DNA of 64,000 bases from Mesostigma viride (lineage: Eukaryota; Streptophyta; Mesostigmatophyceae; Mesostigmatales; Mesostigmataceae): contig RPFO01000111.1 of the NCBI GenBank assembly GCA_009746045.1, positions 599,301 to 663,300 on the forward strand. Reading direction: 5' to 3'. Position numbers and translations under genes: made by a program. The notes under the pieces were generated by a model. That model did no database searches and was not told where the DNA came from. It saw only the letters and a list, made by a program, of their open reading frames with translations. Of this stretch, positions 43,424-53,931 are shown piece after piece. Each line of letters opens with the position of its first letter. Position 1 is the stretch's first letter.

Positions 43424-44830
43424 TGAATGAATGAATGAATGAATGAATGAATGAAAGAATGAATGAATGAATGAATGAATGAATGAATGAATGAATGAAT
43501 GAATGAATGAATGAATGAATGAATGAACGAATGAATTAATTAATGAATGAATGAATGAATGAATGAATGAATGCATGAGTGAGTGCATGAGTGAGTGCAT
43601 GAGTGAGTGAGTGAGTGAGTGAGTGAGTGAGTGAGTGAGTGAGTGAGTGAGTGAGTGAGTGAGTGAGTGAGTGAGTGAGTGAGTGAGTGAGTGAGTGAGT
43701 GAGTGAGTGAGTGAGTGAGTGAGTGAGTGAGTGAGTGAGTGAGTGAGTGAGTGAGTGAGTGAGTGAGTGAGTGAGTGAGTGAGTGAGTGAGTGAGTGAGT
43801 GAGTGAGTGAGTGAGTGAGTGAGTGAGTGAGTGAGTGAGTGAGTGAGTGAGTGAGTGAGTGAGTGAGTGAGTGAGTGAGTGAGTGAGTGAGTGAGTGAGT
43901 GAGTGAGTGAGTGAGTGAGTGAGTGAGTGAGTGAGTGAGTGAGTGAGTGAGTGAGTGAGTGAGTGAGTGAGTGAGTGAGTGAGTGAGTGAGTGAGTGAGT
44001 GAGTGAGTGAGTGAGTGAGTGAGTGAGTGAGTGAGTGAGTGAGTGAGTGAGTGAGTGAGTGAGTGAGTGAGTGAGTGAGTGAGTGAGTGAGTGAGTGAGT
44101 GAGTGAGTGAGTGAGTGAGTGAGTGAGTGAGTGAGTGAGTGAGTGAGTGAGTGAGTGAGTGAGTGAGTGAGTGAGTGAGTGAGTGAGTGAGTGAGTGAGT
44201 GAATGAATGAACGAATGGAATTGGATGAATGGGTGGTGGAAGGAGGGAGGGAGGGAGGGAGGGAGGGAGGGAGGGAGGGAGGGAGGGAGGGAGGGAGGGA
44301 GGGAGGGAGGGAGGGAGGGAGGGAGGGAGGGAGGGAGGGAGGGAGGGAGGGAGGGAGGGAGGGAGGGAGGGAGGAGGGAGGAAGGGAGGGAGGGGAGGAG
44401 GAGGGAGGGAGGGAGGGAGGGAGGGAGGGAGGGAGGGAGGGAGGGAGGGAGGGAGGGAGGGAGGAGGGAGGGAGGGAGGGAGAGGGAGGGAGGGAGGGAG
44501 GGAGGGAGGGAGGGAGGGAGGGAGGGAGGGAGGGAGGGAGGGAGGGAGGGAGGGAGGGAGGGAGGGAGGGAGGGAGGGAGGGAGGAGGGAGGGAGGGAGG
44601 AGGGAGGGCGGGCGGGCGGGCGGGCGGGCGGGCGGGCGGGCGGCGGGCGGCGGGCGGGCGGGCGGGCGGCGGGCGGGCGGCGCGGGCGGGGGCGGCGGGC
44701 GGGCGGCGCGGCGGGCGGGCGGGCGGGCGGGCGGGCGGGCGGGCGGGCGGGCGGGCGGGCGCGGGCGGGCGGGCGGGCGGGCGGGCGGGCGGGCAGGCGG
44801 GCGGCGGGCGGGCGGGCGGGCGGGCGGGCA

Positions 44831-44873
<43 letters not shown>

Positions 44874-44985
44874 TTGCGTGCGTGCGTGCGTGCGTGCGTG
44901 CGGGGCGGGGGACGGGTGGGTGGGTGAGTGGGTGAGTGGGTGGGTGGGTGGGTGGGTGGGTGGGTGGGTGGGTGGGTAAACTATT
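43424..44985. repeat. 1.56-kb block of successive tetranucleotide repeats
   Basis: On the plus strand: (GAAT)n 43424-43575, (GAGT)n to about 44200, (GAGG)n about 44240-44605 with interruptions, (GCGG)n to about 44828, (GCGT)n to about 44900, (GGGT)n to 44977. Each unit differs from its neighbour by one base. The long THSL/PSLP/GREG ORFs over it are artefacts of a 4-bp repeat read as a 12-bp codon cycle. Confidence 0.97.
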
Positions 44986-45810
44986 GAATGGCATGGAGAC
45001 ATGCAAACAGGGTCACATTAGCAGGAATACGCACGCGTTAGAAAAATTCATTTATTGCAATGAATCACAATCAAGCCGCAGGACAGGGAGGCACTGTGGC
45101 ATGATGAGACTGGAGCAGATCGAGGCACCTGAGACCAGCCATGGTGCGGGCAGCATAAATGTATGGGTAGGACCATGCCCGCGCGGGTGATGCATAATAA
45201 GAGTACATACATGGGTACAAACATGACTGTGCTCACAACGATCAGGCATGACCAGGGCACGTGGGGAGGCGCTGTGGCACGAGACTCGCAGCGGCACACA
45301 TTGAGGCTGCACAAGTGGCACGAGCCAAGAATATGTAGGGTGGAACGAGCGAACACACACTGTTATGTAAGGTGCACAAACAGTTAATAAGGGCTGAGCC
45401 GACATTTCGGGATGCACAGGACGTAAGAGCGAACAAGGGGGCAAGATGATTGGTATGTAGTCGACAATGTGGGCACGATCGATTTTATCGTGGCCAACAC
45501 GAACGGGCAAAAGATCAGGCCAAGCCAGTCATGGCATGGTGTCTATGCAGGGGTTTCCCCACGCCAGGCAACGCGCACATCGCCGATCCGATAAGTCATC
45601 TGCATGCGCCCGCAGAATGCGCCGCCACCTCACCTTGTCCACGTGCCCTATCCATTAAATATTGTACCTCATCAACTGCGCACAATGCATGCGCCGCCAC
45701 CTCATGCACCTTGTCCACGTACCCTATTATATAATAATGTACCTCATCAACTGCGCACGTAGTGCCGCCACCTCACCTTGTCCATGGGCCCTATCTATTT
45801 TATAGTGTAC

Positions 45811-46830
45811 CGGCCGGGCCCACTTCAAATGTTCCGAAAAGTGTGACACTTTTTGTCGTTTTTTTGACTTTTTCGACGATCGTCACTCTGCAGAGTGATT
45901 CGTCGTGCGAAATCGTGCGAAATTGTGCGAAATTTGCTGAAATCGTGTGAAATTTGCTGAAATCGTGCGAATTTGTGCGAAATTTGCTGAAATTGTGCGA
46001 AATTTCATGTGAAAAATGTTGACGGTAAAAAGTTTTGATGTGCGCAACGTGTGTGAATTCATGCGAAATTTTGTCAAACGTCACTCAGTTAAGTAATGCG
46101 TATCGCATTACTTAACTAAAATTGGGCCGCGTGGGGAAATCCGGCGTTCCGCACACACCGCTCGTTACCGAGGTGACTCGATTAATTACGACTCGGCTAT
46201 TCCCAGCCTCGCGCCGTAATTCCTATTTCGACTTGGCCTACCCGGCCTCCGCCAAACATAGAAATCCACAAATATTTCGACTCGGCCTCCCAGGCCTACC
46301 CGCCGCAAATATTTCCGTGCCTCCGAGAGGATTCGAACACGGTACCCCAGGAGCAAACGCCAATCTTAGTTAAGTAATGCAATACACATTACTTTTGCAT
46401 ACTTGCAAGGAAATATTTGTGGATTTCTATGTTTGGCGGAGGCCGGGTAGGCCAAGTCGAAATAGGAATTACGGCGCGAGGCTGGGAATAGCCGAGTCGT
46501 AATTAATCGAGTCACCTCGGTAACGAGCGGTGTGTGCGGAACGCCGGATTTCCCCACGCGGCCCAATTTTAAAGTATGCAAAAGTAATGCGTATTGCATT
46601 ACTTAACTCACTCCCCAAAACGACCCTTGGTTGAAATCCATGCGAAATTGTGCGAAATCATGCAAAATTGTGCGAAATCGTGCGAAATCGTGCGAAAATG
46701 TGTGAAAATTTTGCAAAAATCACGCGAAAATCACGCGACCTCGTGCGAAATTTTATTTTTTTTTGCAAAAATAGCGAAAAAGTGTCACACACTTGGCTTG
46801 GACGGCGGAACATTTGAAGTGGGCCCGGCC
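45811..46830. mobile_element. MITE with 21-25 bp TIRs, carrying a nested insertion
   Basis: TIR GGGCCCACTTCAAATGTTCC at 45816 and its complement ending at 46826. The array sequence around it shows the empty site: GTACCTCATC elsewhere, here TAC-element-TACCTCATC, hence a 3-bp duplication. The interior is full of TTTCGCAC/GTGCGAAA strings. Interrupted at 46087-46608 by another element. A 3-bp duplication and GGGCC-type ends would suit PIF/Harbinger relatives, but this is not proven. Confidence 0.8.
46087..46608. mobile_element. Nested AGTTAAG-terminated element with CACTC target duplication
   Basis: Ends are AGTTAAGTAATGC and its complement; CACTC flanks both (46082-46086, 46609-46613). It holds one whole core unit (46122-46373) and one truncated inverted unit (about 46409-46571) of the same family as 37.6-39.0 kb. 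The sister MITE at 48.7-49.2 kb has the uninterrupted site. Confidence 0.9.
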
Positions 46831-47397
46831 TACCTCATCAACTGCGCACATTCCTCACCTTGTCCACATGCACTATTACATAATGTACCTCATCAACTGC
46901 GCACATATAGTGCCGCCATCTCACCTTGTCCACGTGCCCTACTATTTAATATAATGAACCTCATCAACTGCGCACAATGCGCCGCCACCTCACCTTGTCC
47001 ACGTGCCATATTATTTAATGCACCTCATCGACTGCACATAATCATGCGCCGCCACCTCATGCACCTTGTCCACGAGCAATATTTAAGTATATTATTATAA
47101 TGTACCTCATCAACTGCGCACAATGCGCCACCACCTCACCTTGTCCGCATGCCCTAGTCTTTAATTAACGTACCTGATCAACTGTCCACAACAATGCGCC
47201 GCCACCTCACCTTGTCCACAGGCCCAAGTAAATAATGTACCTCATCAACTGCGCGCAATGCGCGCCGCCAACTCACCTTGTCCACGTGCCCAATTAAATA
47301 ATGCACCTCATCAACTAAGCACTTAGTAGTGCCGCCACCTCTCCTTGTCCACGTGCCCAATTAAATAATGTACCTAATCAACTGCCCGCCACCTCAC

Positions 47398-47529
47398 CTT
47401 GTCCACATGCGCGGTCCACATCTGAGAAAGGGTAAGCCCCAGGTGCTCCGCGTTCATGTCGTCTGTCAGCGTGCACAGGTGCGCGGGCATAAGCGGGGTC
47501 TTGGTCCCGTGCTTGACCAAGGGGGTCAC
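47398..47529 (-). CDS. ABCC exon 2
   Basis: Acceptor GTGCAG, 44 codons in phase 0, donor GTGAGG. Encodes VTPLVKHGTKTPL and ends MWTAHVDK. With exon 1 this gives the ABCC 'TFSW..PL...G.K.PL...D' segment. Its last codons and donor are the seed of the array at about 45.6-47.4 kb. Confidence 0.8.
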
Positions 47530-47785
47530 CTGCACTCTCGCGCGCACCCACGCATACGCAGCAAACACCACTAAGTGGTTGTCTCATCCCGGCAGACATG
47601 CACGACACAACGGAGACGCGAGAACTTTGAATGCATTCTGTACAAGAAGCTTTAGAAGCTTTCCAACAAACGACTAAAGAAATGATGGCTTGAGCGGCTA
47701 GATCATAGCGTGATGGAGCTGGCTTGAGACGGACGGTTTGCGACGGAATTGTAACGGCATCCTGAGGCAGGCATTGATCCCGTAC

Positions 47786-48158
47786 CCATGAAAACGTTAT
47801 TTTCCGAAAAAATCCCCATTCGTCCTCGTTGCTCGGGCGGTATTGCCGCTGCGCGCGCGGCGGCATGGTCTGAACAGACCCTGTGCATGCCCGATTTGAC
47901 ATCGGTCGCCGGGAACTCGTCCGACTTCCGGCCCTCGACCGATTCTGCAATGCCCATGGAATTGAGCCTGCGCATGCCGCGAAAATTCTTGCGACCCCAG
48001 GAAATAGCTGGCTCCAGAGATAGTAGCCGGCGTAATTTCTTGCCATAAGAACTTCGAAACAGCATGCCAGTGTCCCTGCCATTGGAGGTAGCATCTAGCC
48101 CTTTCTTTTCCGGAACGGCGTCTGCCTTCTTGTCGTCGACCTCGATATTCGCGCTCAT
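47786..48158 (-). CDS. ABCC exon 1 (N-terminus)
   Basis: ATG at 48158 (MSANIEVDDKK). The exon ends in EDEWGFFRKITFSW just before donor GTACGG, matching the FSW elbow before TMD1 in ABCC proteins. The start frame and the TFSW frame differ by one base. A tiny unrecognised intron, a real frameshift or a sequence error must lie around 47850-47900. Confidence 0.6.
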
Positions 48159-48724
48159 GATTGTCTTGATGCCAGTACTTACACCATCTCAAAAAACAAA
48201 ACAACGCGACTCGGGAAAGAATGCCCAGCTCTCCAGCTTTCAGGCTCACTCTTCAAGTGTGACGTGGTTTTACAGCAAAACCCCTCCCATCGGCGCCGCT
48301 ACCGCGCTCCAACATTGTCAACTTTCCAGAAAAAAGGACAAACCTCCCCTTTATCTGAGAGACCTGCCGATGGTACGTACAGCCCTTGACCTCATTTCCT
48401 GTAGTCGAATTGCACCGCCACACGCAATCCCGCTAGTCACTTCGGTGCGATGGCTGGAATCAACATGGGCCGACCTTCATGGTGGTGAACGATTGTGATC
48501 TGCCTCCCGCCATCCCTCCTCGTGCATAATAATGGCACTAAGTTGTTATTTAGGACTGCTGTGCGGCGTGTGTCTGACAATTCCTCAGGAGGATGCACGT
48601 GATTTACAGATTTTACCCGCCTCGAGCCCTCGACGACGTTCGTTTTTCCCCTTCGCAGTTCGCGCTGGCCATGGGTTTGACTCTTCAAAATCTCCAGTCG
48701 TAACTGTCATATGTCAGAGACAGG
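48159..48724. other. Region upstream of the ABCC gene
   Basis: Would hold the ABCC promoter. No TATA-type motif at a convincing position; nothing coding recognised. Confidence 0.4.
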
Positions 48725-49218
48725 TGGCCGGGCCCACTTCAAATGTTCCGCCGTCCAAGCCAAGTGTGTGACACTTTTTCGCTATTTTCGCAAAAAAAAA
48801 AAAAAATTTCGCACGAGTTCGCGTGATTTTCGCGTGATTTTCGCAAAATTTTCACACATTTTCGCACGATTTCGCACGATTTCGCACAATTTTGCATGAT
48901 TTCGCACGATTTCGCATGGATTTCAACCAAGGGTCGTTTTGGGGAGTGACGTTTGACAAAATTTCGCATGAATTCACACACGTTGTGCACATCAAAATTT
49001 TTTACCGTCGACATTTTTCACATGAAATTTCGCACGATTTCAGCAAATTTCGCACAAATTCGCGCGATTTCAGCAAATTTCACACGATTTCAGCAAATTT
49101 CGCACAATTTCGCATGATTTCGCACGACGAATCACTCTGCAGAGTGACGATCGTCGAAAAAGTCAAAAAAACGACAAAAAGTGTCACACTTTTCGGAACA
49201 TTTGAAGTGGGCCCGCCT
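48725..49218. mobile_element. Intact MITE, same family as 45.8-46.8 kb, opposite orientation
   Basis: TIRs GGGCCCACTTCAAATGTTCC at about 48730 and the complement ending near 49215. AGG on both sides is a possible 3-bp duplication. About 490 bp, no ORF, with the uninterrupted sequence GGGGAGTGACGTTTGAC that serves as empty site for the nested element in the other copy. Confidence 0.88.
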
Positions 49219-49917
49219 AGGTAGGAGTGAGTTAGTGCCCTTTCCTTTATTTTCCAACTAGCGCTCAATGATGGATGGCCGGCATTTGCGGCGGGATCTC
49301 ATGACTGATACCCTGCAAAGATTTTCCGGCTTTTCCGACCGCCTTACTGTACTGTACTGACTGTCGTTGCCAACGTGCGGCACGGGACTCAACAGCAACA
49401 ACAACTGACTGTCGTAAGTGTCGTTGCCTGGCGTTCTGGCGGGCGATTCAGCATCGATTCAACATATATATCAACTGTCAGCGCAATCTGGCGTGGTAAT
49501 TGGGAAATACACTCTCAGTCCGGCGCGGGAATAAACTCAACTCAACTCAACTCAACTCCAGCTCTGTCCTCATCAGGTTCTTCCAAAAATTGGCTCCGCC
49601 GTAGAGTTTCAACGGGCAATTAAGTTGCAAACACTCAGGTTACTTGATAATACCCCGTCAGATTAATACTGTAAGTTTTGAGATCTTCTGATCAGGCTCA
49701 AGATCCTGGATTTGGAAATTGAGGATCGCATGCAGGCCTGGTTTGATCACTGACAGCCGACAGGAGGGGGGAAGACCGACGTCACAGCAAATGTTTTTGT
49801 GCAAAGTGGATGGCTATTACACCCACATTGCTATTACATCACCACCCACCGTCACACTATCTACGGTTATTTTCGGCATCACGGGATTACGGAACGCGAG
49901 CCTCACAGCCAACCAGA
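49219..49917. other. Intergenic sequence
   Basis: Short (AACTC)n run near 49538-49558. No gene seen. Confidence 0.4.
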
Positions 49918-50119
49918 TTAATTAATTAATTAATTAATTAATTAGACTCGTGCTCCCGTTGGCCGGGAGTCACGGAGCATTACTGAACCCCGATGGATGG
50001 ATGGATGGGTGCAAACAGTCCTACCGGTCCAGTAATCTATCTACATCAGCTACCTACAACATCTATCTAACAGCATCACTAACTACCGCAAACATCTATC
50101 TAAAGGGCATCACGCTACC

Positions 50120-50925
50120 CTAGGGGAGCTGTCTGGCGTGCCTCCCGCGGGTTTCCACGCGCGGGCGCTTCCCCACAGGGGGGAGCTCGTTGTCCTCTAT
50201 GACCTGGGCCCACTTGGCCTTGTCCATCATCTTCTTCCAAATCACGGAGAGGCCTAGGCCTCCCATGTCCTCTACTAGCTGTTCTTTGAAGGTGCGGGCC
50301 TTGCGGCGTCTAACATCACGGGGCCCAGCCCACGTCAGGAGGTGCCGGCCAGGCTGAGCTGGTCGCAGTCCCGCGGGGGGGCCACGTGAGGTGTCTACCT
50401 GGTTGGTGCGAGCTAGGTGCCCTACTAGCTGCAGGCGCCGCTGCTTAATGGTGCTGGTGATATATGGCATGCCCTGGTACAGATCCTCATTGCGGATATG
50501 AGCAGCATATCCTACTCTGAAAATGGATCGTAGCATATGTTGGTGATGACCGCGCCGTCCAGCTTGCGGGCCAGGTCGGCGGTGAGGGTCCACGTCTCGG
50601 CCCCATACGTGAGAACAGGAAGGACGAGGACCTTAAACAGGTTCTGTTTCTCGATCTTGCCCTGGGGCTTGCGCCACAGGGCCCGGTACTGGCGTAAAGC
50701 GTGCAAGGCGAGGGAGATGCGATGGTCCACATCAACCTCGCAGCTGGGAAGCAGGCTGCCCAGCATGAGCTTGACGCGGTCCCGATACATGACTCGAGAG
50801 CCGTCTAGGAGATAGAGGGGTGGCGGTGAGTGGGTGAGCCCAACCGCCATGGCCTCTGTCTTCTTGCTGACCTCAAGCCCCACTGCACGGGCCTCGATAG
50901 CCAGGCAGTCAAGCCATGTCTGCAC
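50120..50925 (-). CDS. LINE RT, C-terminal part
   Basis: Contains WLDCLAIEARAVGLEVSKKT, the thumb motif VLPVLTYGAETWTL, and a C-terminal LVGHLARTNQVDTS segment, in two overlapping frames. The catalytic YADD is just upstream (about 50960) outside the open frames. Confidence 0.75.
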
Positions 50926-51143
50926 GTGCCCAGTGTCCTCGAAGAGGGTGGTGTCATCTGCGTAGATGATGTCCGCTAGCCGCTCCGCCGCTGGATCTCC
51001 GTTTCCGCTCCGCCATGCCAGAATTTGTTAGCAACCTGCACTCCTGGTTCCCTACCCACGATGCGGGCAAATCACTTGCGCGCCTGAATCATTACGTATT
51101 CGACCACAATAATGAACAGGTAGGGCGAGAGCACGCAGCCCTG

Positions 51144-51694
51144 CTACACACCCTTCAGTAAAGGGCATGGTGGCGTGGTCCCGTAAGAAGTGCGCACCGA
51201 AGTGGTGGACCCTTCATACAGGTTGCGGATGACAGCAATAAGGGGGCGGGGGATCCGGAACAGCTCGAGGATGTCCCAAAGCGCAGGCCAGAAAACCGAA
51301 TCGAAGGCTTTGATGAAGTCCACCAGCACAAGGTGCAAAGGGGACTCACCAGGCTGAAGGCGTTGCAGTTCCTCCACCAGTCGGCGAGTAGCGAAGAGCG
51401 CTGTACTGTGTTGCGACCTGAACGGAAGCCGTGCTGAGTCTCGCTGAGGTGACCGTCCAGGGCCGTACGTGCGCGATGAGCTAGCCGCATAAGAAGCTTG
51501 AGGGGGGCACTTTGAATGCACACCCCTCTGTAGTTGCCGGGGTCGGCTGGCGACCCCTTGTTCTTGTACAGCATCGTGCGAAAACTGCGTTGCCAGGCTG
51601 CTGGAGGCGGTTGCGACGACAGCAGAAGGCGGTTGCAGATGTCCCGGAAGAGCAGCATAACACCGGTGTCCTCGAATTCGGCTGCAAGTTTCAC
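51144..51694 (-). CDS. LINE RT, fingers and palm start (broken)
   Basis: WQRSFRTMLYKNKGSPADP, NYRGVCIQSAPLKLLMRLAH and ETQHGFRSGRNTVQ in one frame, VLVDFIKAFDSVFW and EGSTTSVRTSYGT in another. The GV.QGCVLSP motif has a TAG where the 61-kb copy has TGG (W). Confidence 0.8.
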
Positions 51695-52332
51695 AACTGC
51701 GGCAGGAATCTCGTCGGAGCCGGTGGCTGCGTCATAACGCAGCTAGGCGCTGGACCGCCTCCGTGACCTCGCGAGAGGTGAAAGGAGGCATGTCTGACGG
51801 GTCGCCATGCAAGTGGGCCGATCAGCGGGGGGACTAGTTTGTCCGCCGCTGACCTAGGCGGGGCCGGGGGCCCAGCGGGGCCGGCCAGGGCGGCCGGGCG
51901 GGCTGCGGCGGCTGGGAGCAGGGGCGGGGGCGGCGCAGTTGTCCCCAGGACCTCGGCCGTGGCCGCGGCCCAGGTACGAAGCCGCTTGGCGGGGGCGCCA
52001 GGGACGTCGTCGCGGTGGGGCCAGCCGAGGCCGTCCGGGTGCTCGAGGCGCTTGTACCAGAACCAGGCCCCCTTGCCGTCGTGCTTCTGCTGGCAGCTGC
52101 GCAGGTCCTTGACCATCTGCTGAGCGTCTGCCTTCTCAGCCTGCTCGTAGGCGACCGGCCTCAGAGCTGCTTGCAGCCCAGGTTTGGCGGTCGGATCCCT
52201 GTTGCGTCGCAGCATCTGTCTAGCGGCGACCACTGTCGGTGCGTGACGGTGGACAACAAGCTGTCGGCGCGGAGGCAAGGAGGGGAGGGTGCGGGCAGCG
52301 GCAGCCACTGAGACGATACTTGGCAGCGACAC
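51691..52332 (-). CDS. LINE linker region between endonuclease and RT
   Basis: 213 residues open, helical and charged (VKDLRSCQQKHDGKGAWFW), then Ala/Pro-rich. Overlaps the endonuclease ORF in another frame, so a frameshift has occurred. Confidence 0.5.
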   Translation of the reverse strand: MSLPSIVSVAAAARTLPSLPPRRQLVVHRHAPTVVAARQMLRRNRDPTAKPGLQAALRPVAYEQAEKADAQQMVKDLRSCQQKHDGKGAWFWYKRLEHPDGLGWPHRDDVPGAPAKRLRTWAAATAEVLGTTAPPPPLLPAAAARPAALAGPAGPPAPPRSAADKLVPPLIGPLAWRPVRHASFHLSRGHGGGPAPSCVMTQPPAPTRFLPQL

Positions 52333-53161
52333 TGCGGAGGATCACTGAAATATCACCCGGCGGCGGAATGGCGTGTAACTGCTGGCGGCTGCCCCTGGCG
52401 TCGAAGACGGCCAGAAAGTCATCCCTGTGCGACATAGCGGCCTGCTCTGCTGCTGACATCTTGTCGGCATCCTTCAGCACAATCCGGAGCACCTTGAGAT
52501 CTGGCTGAGGCGCCAGCTGTCGCGACGGTTTCACCCCAGGAACCCGCAATATGATGCGAGCGAGCACGAGACGGTGATCAGATTCCACCGTGCATGCTGA
52601 CAGAATCTTGCAGGACGCGAGCATCGACAACTGAGGGGCGCTGAGCCCGGCGTACGCAGATATAGTCAAGGCACACCACCCGATCCGACGGCCCAGTAAA
52701 AAGGTGGCAAGCTGCTCAGCGGGGCGTGCGAAAGAAGCATTGCATGCAACCAGCGCAGATTCTGCCAGCAGATTCGCAAATAAAGCCGTGTTACCGTTGG
52801 CTGTCGTGTTGGTTGGGGAGTACTGAGCGCCCCCAGTGCCAACTGGCAGCGTGGCGTTGGCGTCGAGCAGCATAACCAGGAAGTGCCGAGCTGGGATGTT
52901 GGCCTCCTCCTCCTTGAGGGCGTTGAAGAAGGCCTCACGTTCCGCCTGAGCTCGACCCGCATGTGGTGCATATCCCACGATAACGGTTAGCGTGTGGTGT
53001 GAATGGCCCTCAGTGGCCGAAAAAGTGGCCACTAGCACACGCGGGGACCGCAGCACGATGGACTGGAGCTGCTCTGATGCTGCCGGCGAGCACAAGAGGC
53101 CCACACCAACCAGATGGTATGGATATGGATGGCTACGTACGACGATGCTCATCCACACCAT
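52220..53161 (-). CDS. LINE endonuclease (EEP/APE fold)
   Basis: Segments VIVGYAPHAGRAQAEREAF, FLVMLLDANATLP and VESDHRLVLARI follow the exonuclease-endonuclease-phosphatase order, with the SDH motif near the end. The usual GDFN is replaced by LDAN. The N-terminal part (metal-binding Glu) is not seen. The domain would nick target DNA for priming. Confidence 0.75.
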   Translation of the reverse strand: MVWMSIVVRSHPYPYHLVGVGLLCSPAASEQLQSIVLRSPRVLVATFSATEGHSHHTLTVIVGYAPHAGRAQAEREAFFNALKEEEANIPARHFLVMLLDANATLPVGTGGAQYSPTNTTANGNTALFANLLAESALVACNASFARPAEQLATFLLGRRIGWCALTISAYAGLSAPQLSMLASCKILSACTVESDHRLVLARIILRVPGVKPSRQLAPQPDLKVLRIVLKDADKMSAAEQAAMSHRDDFLAVFDARGSRQQLHAIPPPGDISVILRSVAAKYRLSGCRCPHPPLLASAPTACCPPSRTDSGRR

Positions 53162-53460
53162 TAATTTGGCAAGTACGCAACGAGACGGTCTTCACGCTAC
53201 GTGCCGAGTACACTAGAGGTGCCGTGGTCCGCCGGTTTATATCCTCCTGGAACCTGGCCATGCGTCGATACTGGCTCCTGGCGACGGAACAACACAAAGT
53301 AAGGGACCCGGGCCCTAACAATGATGCCCCCAGCCCATGACTGGAAGTCTTTCATGCAAATATCATGGGGATATGCCAAATAAGGTCTTTACACTCATGC
53401 CGGACGCCGATATATCTTCAGTACAATGGCTACCATGGTCGCAGGGCACGCCTTATTAAT
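53115..53460 (+). pseudogene. LINE C-terminal fragment
   Basis: RNETVFTLRAEYTRGAVVRR, AMRRYWLLATEQHKV and DPGPNNDAPSP are clearly homologous to the minus-strand fragment at 62825-63211. It runs head-to-head with the endonuclease ORF of the neighbouring LINE, so it belongs to another insertion. Confidence 0.75.
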
Positions 53461-53931
53461 GCGGGCACCCCAATTTAGGCACAACTACTAGGTGCTTGGC
53501 TATTTGTGGCATACCTGGTATCAAGGAGACAACCAGCGCAGGCCAGAAATTGGGAAAATCCGGACCATGGTAGCTCGAGCCTGCCGTTATCTTGTCCGCG
53601 TGTTCGAGTCGTTCAGGATGATGAAGATGAATGGTGATGGAAATGTGTATCCGTGTGCATTAAAATTATGGCTGGCTTACGTGTAGAGCGACTAGATGAC
53701 CTAGACGGTGGGGCCGGAAACAGCATGCTTGATCAGGGCGTGTGTTTCGAGCCTAACTGGCTGGGAGTGTCTAGTGGTGAGCACCATTGCTGCGATCGCT
53801 CTCCCACCATTTACGAGGAAATACCCGCAAATGGAAAACCACTGAAAAGGTCTAGCTAGTCAGTCATCACGTTAGCCATGCCATGATTCCAAACGCCCAA
53901 GAACTGATAGGTATATATATTATATATATAG

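Larger units (their letters stand above)
45625..47397 (-). repeat. Array of exon 2 end/donor units (interrupted by a MITE)
   Basis: Plus-strand units of about 60-70 bp repeat CGCCGCCACCTCACCTTGTC, CACGTGCCC, a variable AT stretch and GTACCTCATCAACTGCGCAC. The segment CACCTCACCTTGTCCAC is the donor plus last codons of exon 2 (VDK, then GTGAGGTGGCGG on the coding strand). At least a dozen copies occur between 45625 and 47398. Confidence 0.9.
10020..48158 (-). pseudogene. ABCC/MRP-type ABC transporter gene, TMD1-NBD1 half; one exon interrupted
   Basis: ABCC proteins are ATP-driven exporters of conjugated organic anions. I traced exons from 48158 down to 10020. Their encoded segments follow the ABCC order: TFSW/PLVKHG N-terminal elbow, TMD1 helices, GMRMR, LRLS and VWAAPLE signatures, GWEPAF, PLAIEKI, a long linker, then NBD1. 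NBD1 has Walker A GAGKSS, Q-loop SQQ, TVRDNILF, LPDGD, signature MSGGM, Walker [14 protein letters not shown] and H-loop VTHQVQFLP. Splice phases agree at nearly every junction. There is no TMD0. Two short pieces were not located: between the exons at 31105 and 29265, and the few residues before TVRDN. No TMD2/NBD2 lies below 10020. The exon carrying NILF / EYDKRRY is split by a 1.8-kb repeat insertion, and exon 1 needs a frame change. The gene may therefore be a pseudogene, although other exons look conserved and spliceable. Confidence 0.75.
49918..53161 (-). mobile_element. Decayed APE-type LINE with (TTAA)n tail
   Basis: The minus strand carries, in order, an apurinic-endonuclease-like domain, linker, RT and C-terminal region, ending at 49918-49945 in an ATTAATTAATTA tract. 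The related copy at 61.2-62.7 kb ends in the same kind of tract, so this is the element's 3' tail. Several stops and frameshifts. Confidence 0.85.

Noticed and set aside
43536-45006. 488-residue ORFs rich in THSL and PSLP repeats
   Set aside because: A 4-bp repeat without stop codons stays open in several frames on both strands; pure artefact.
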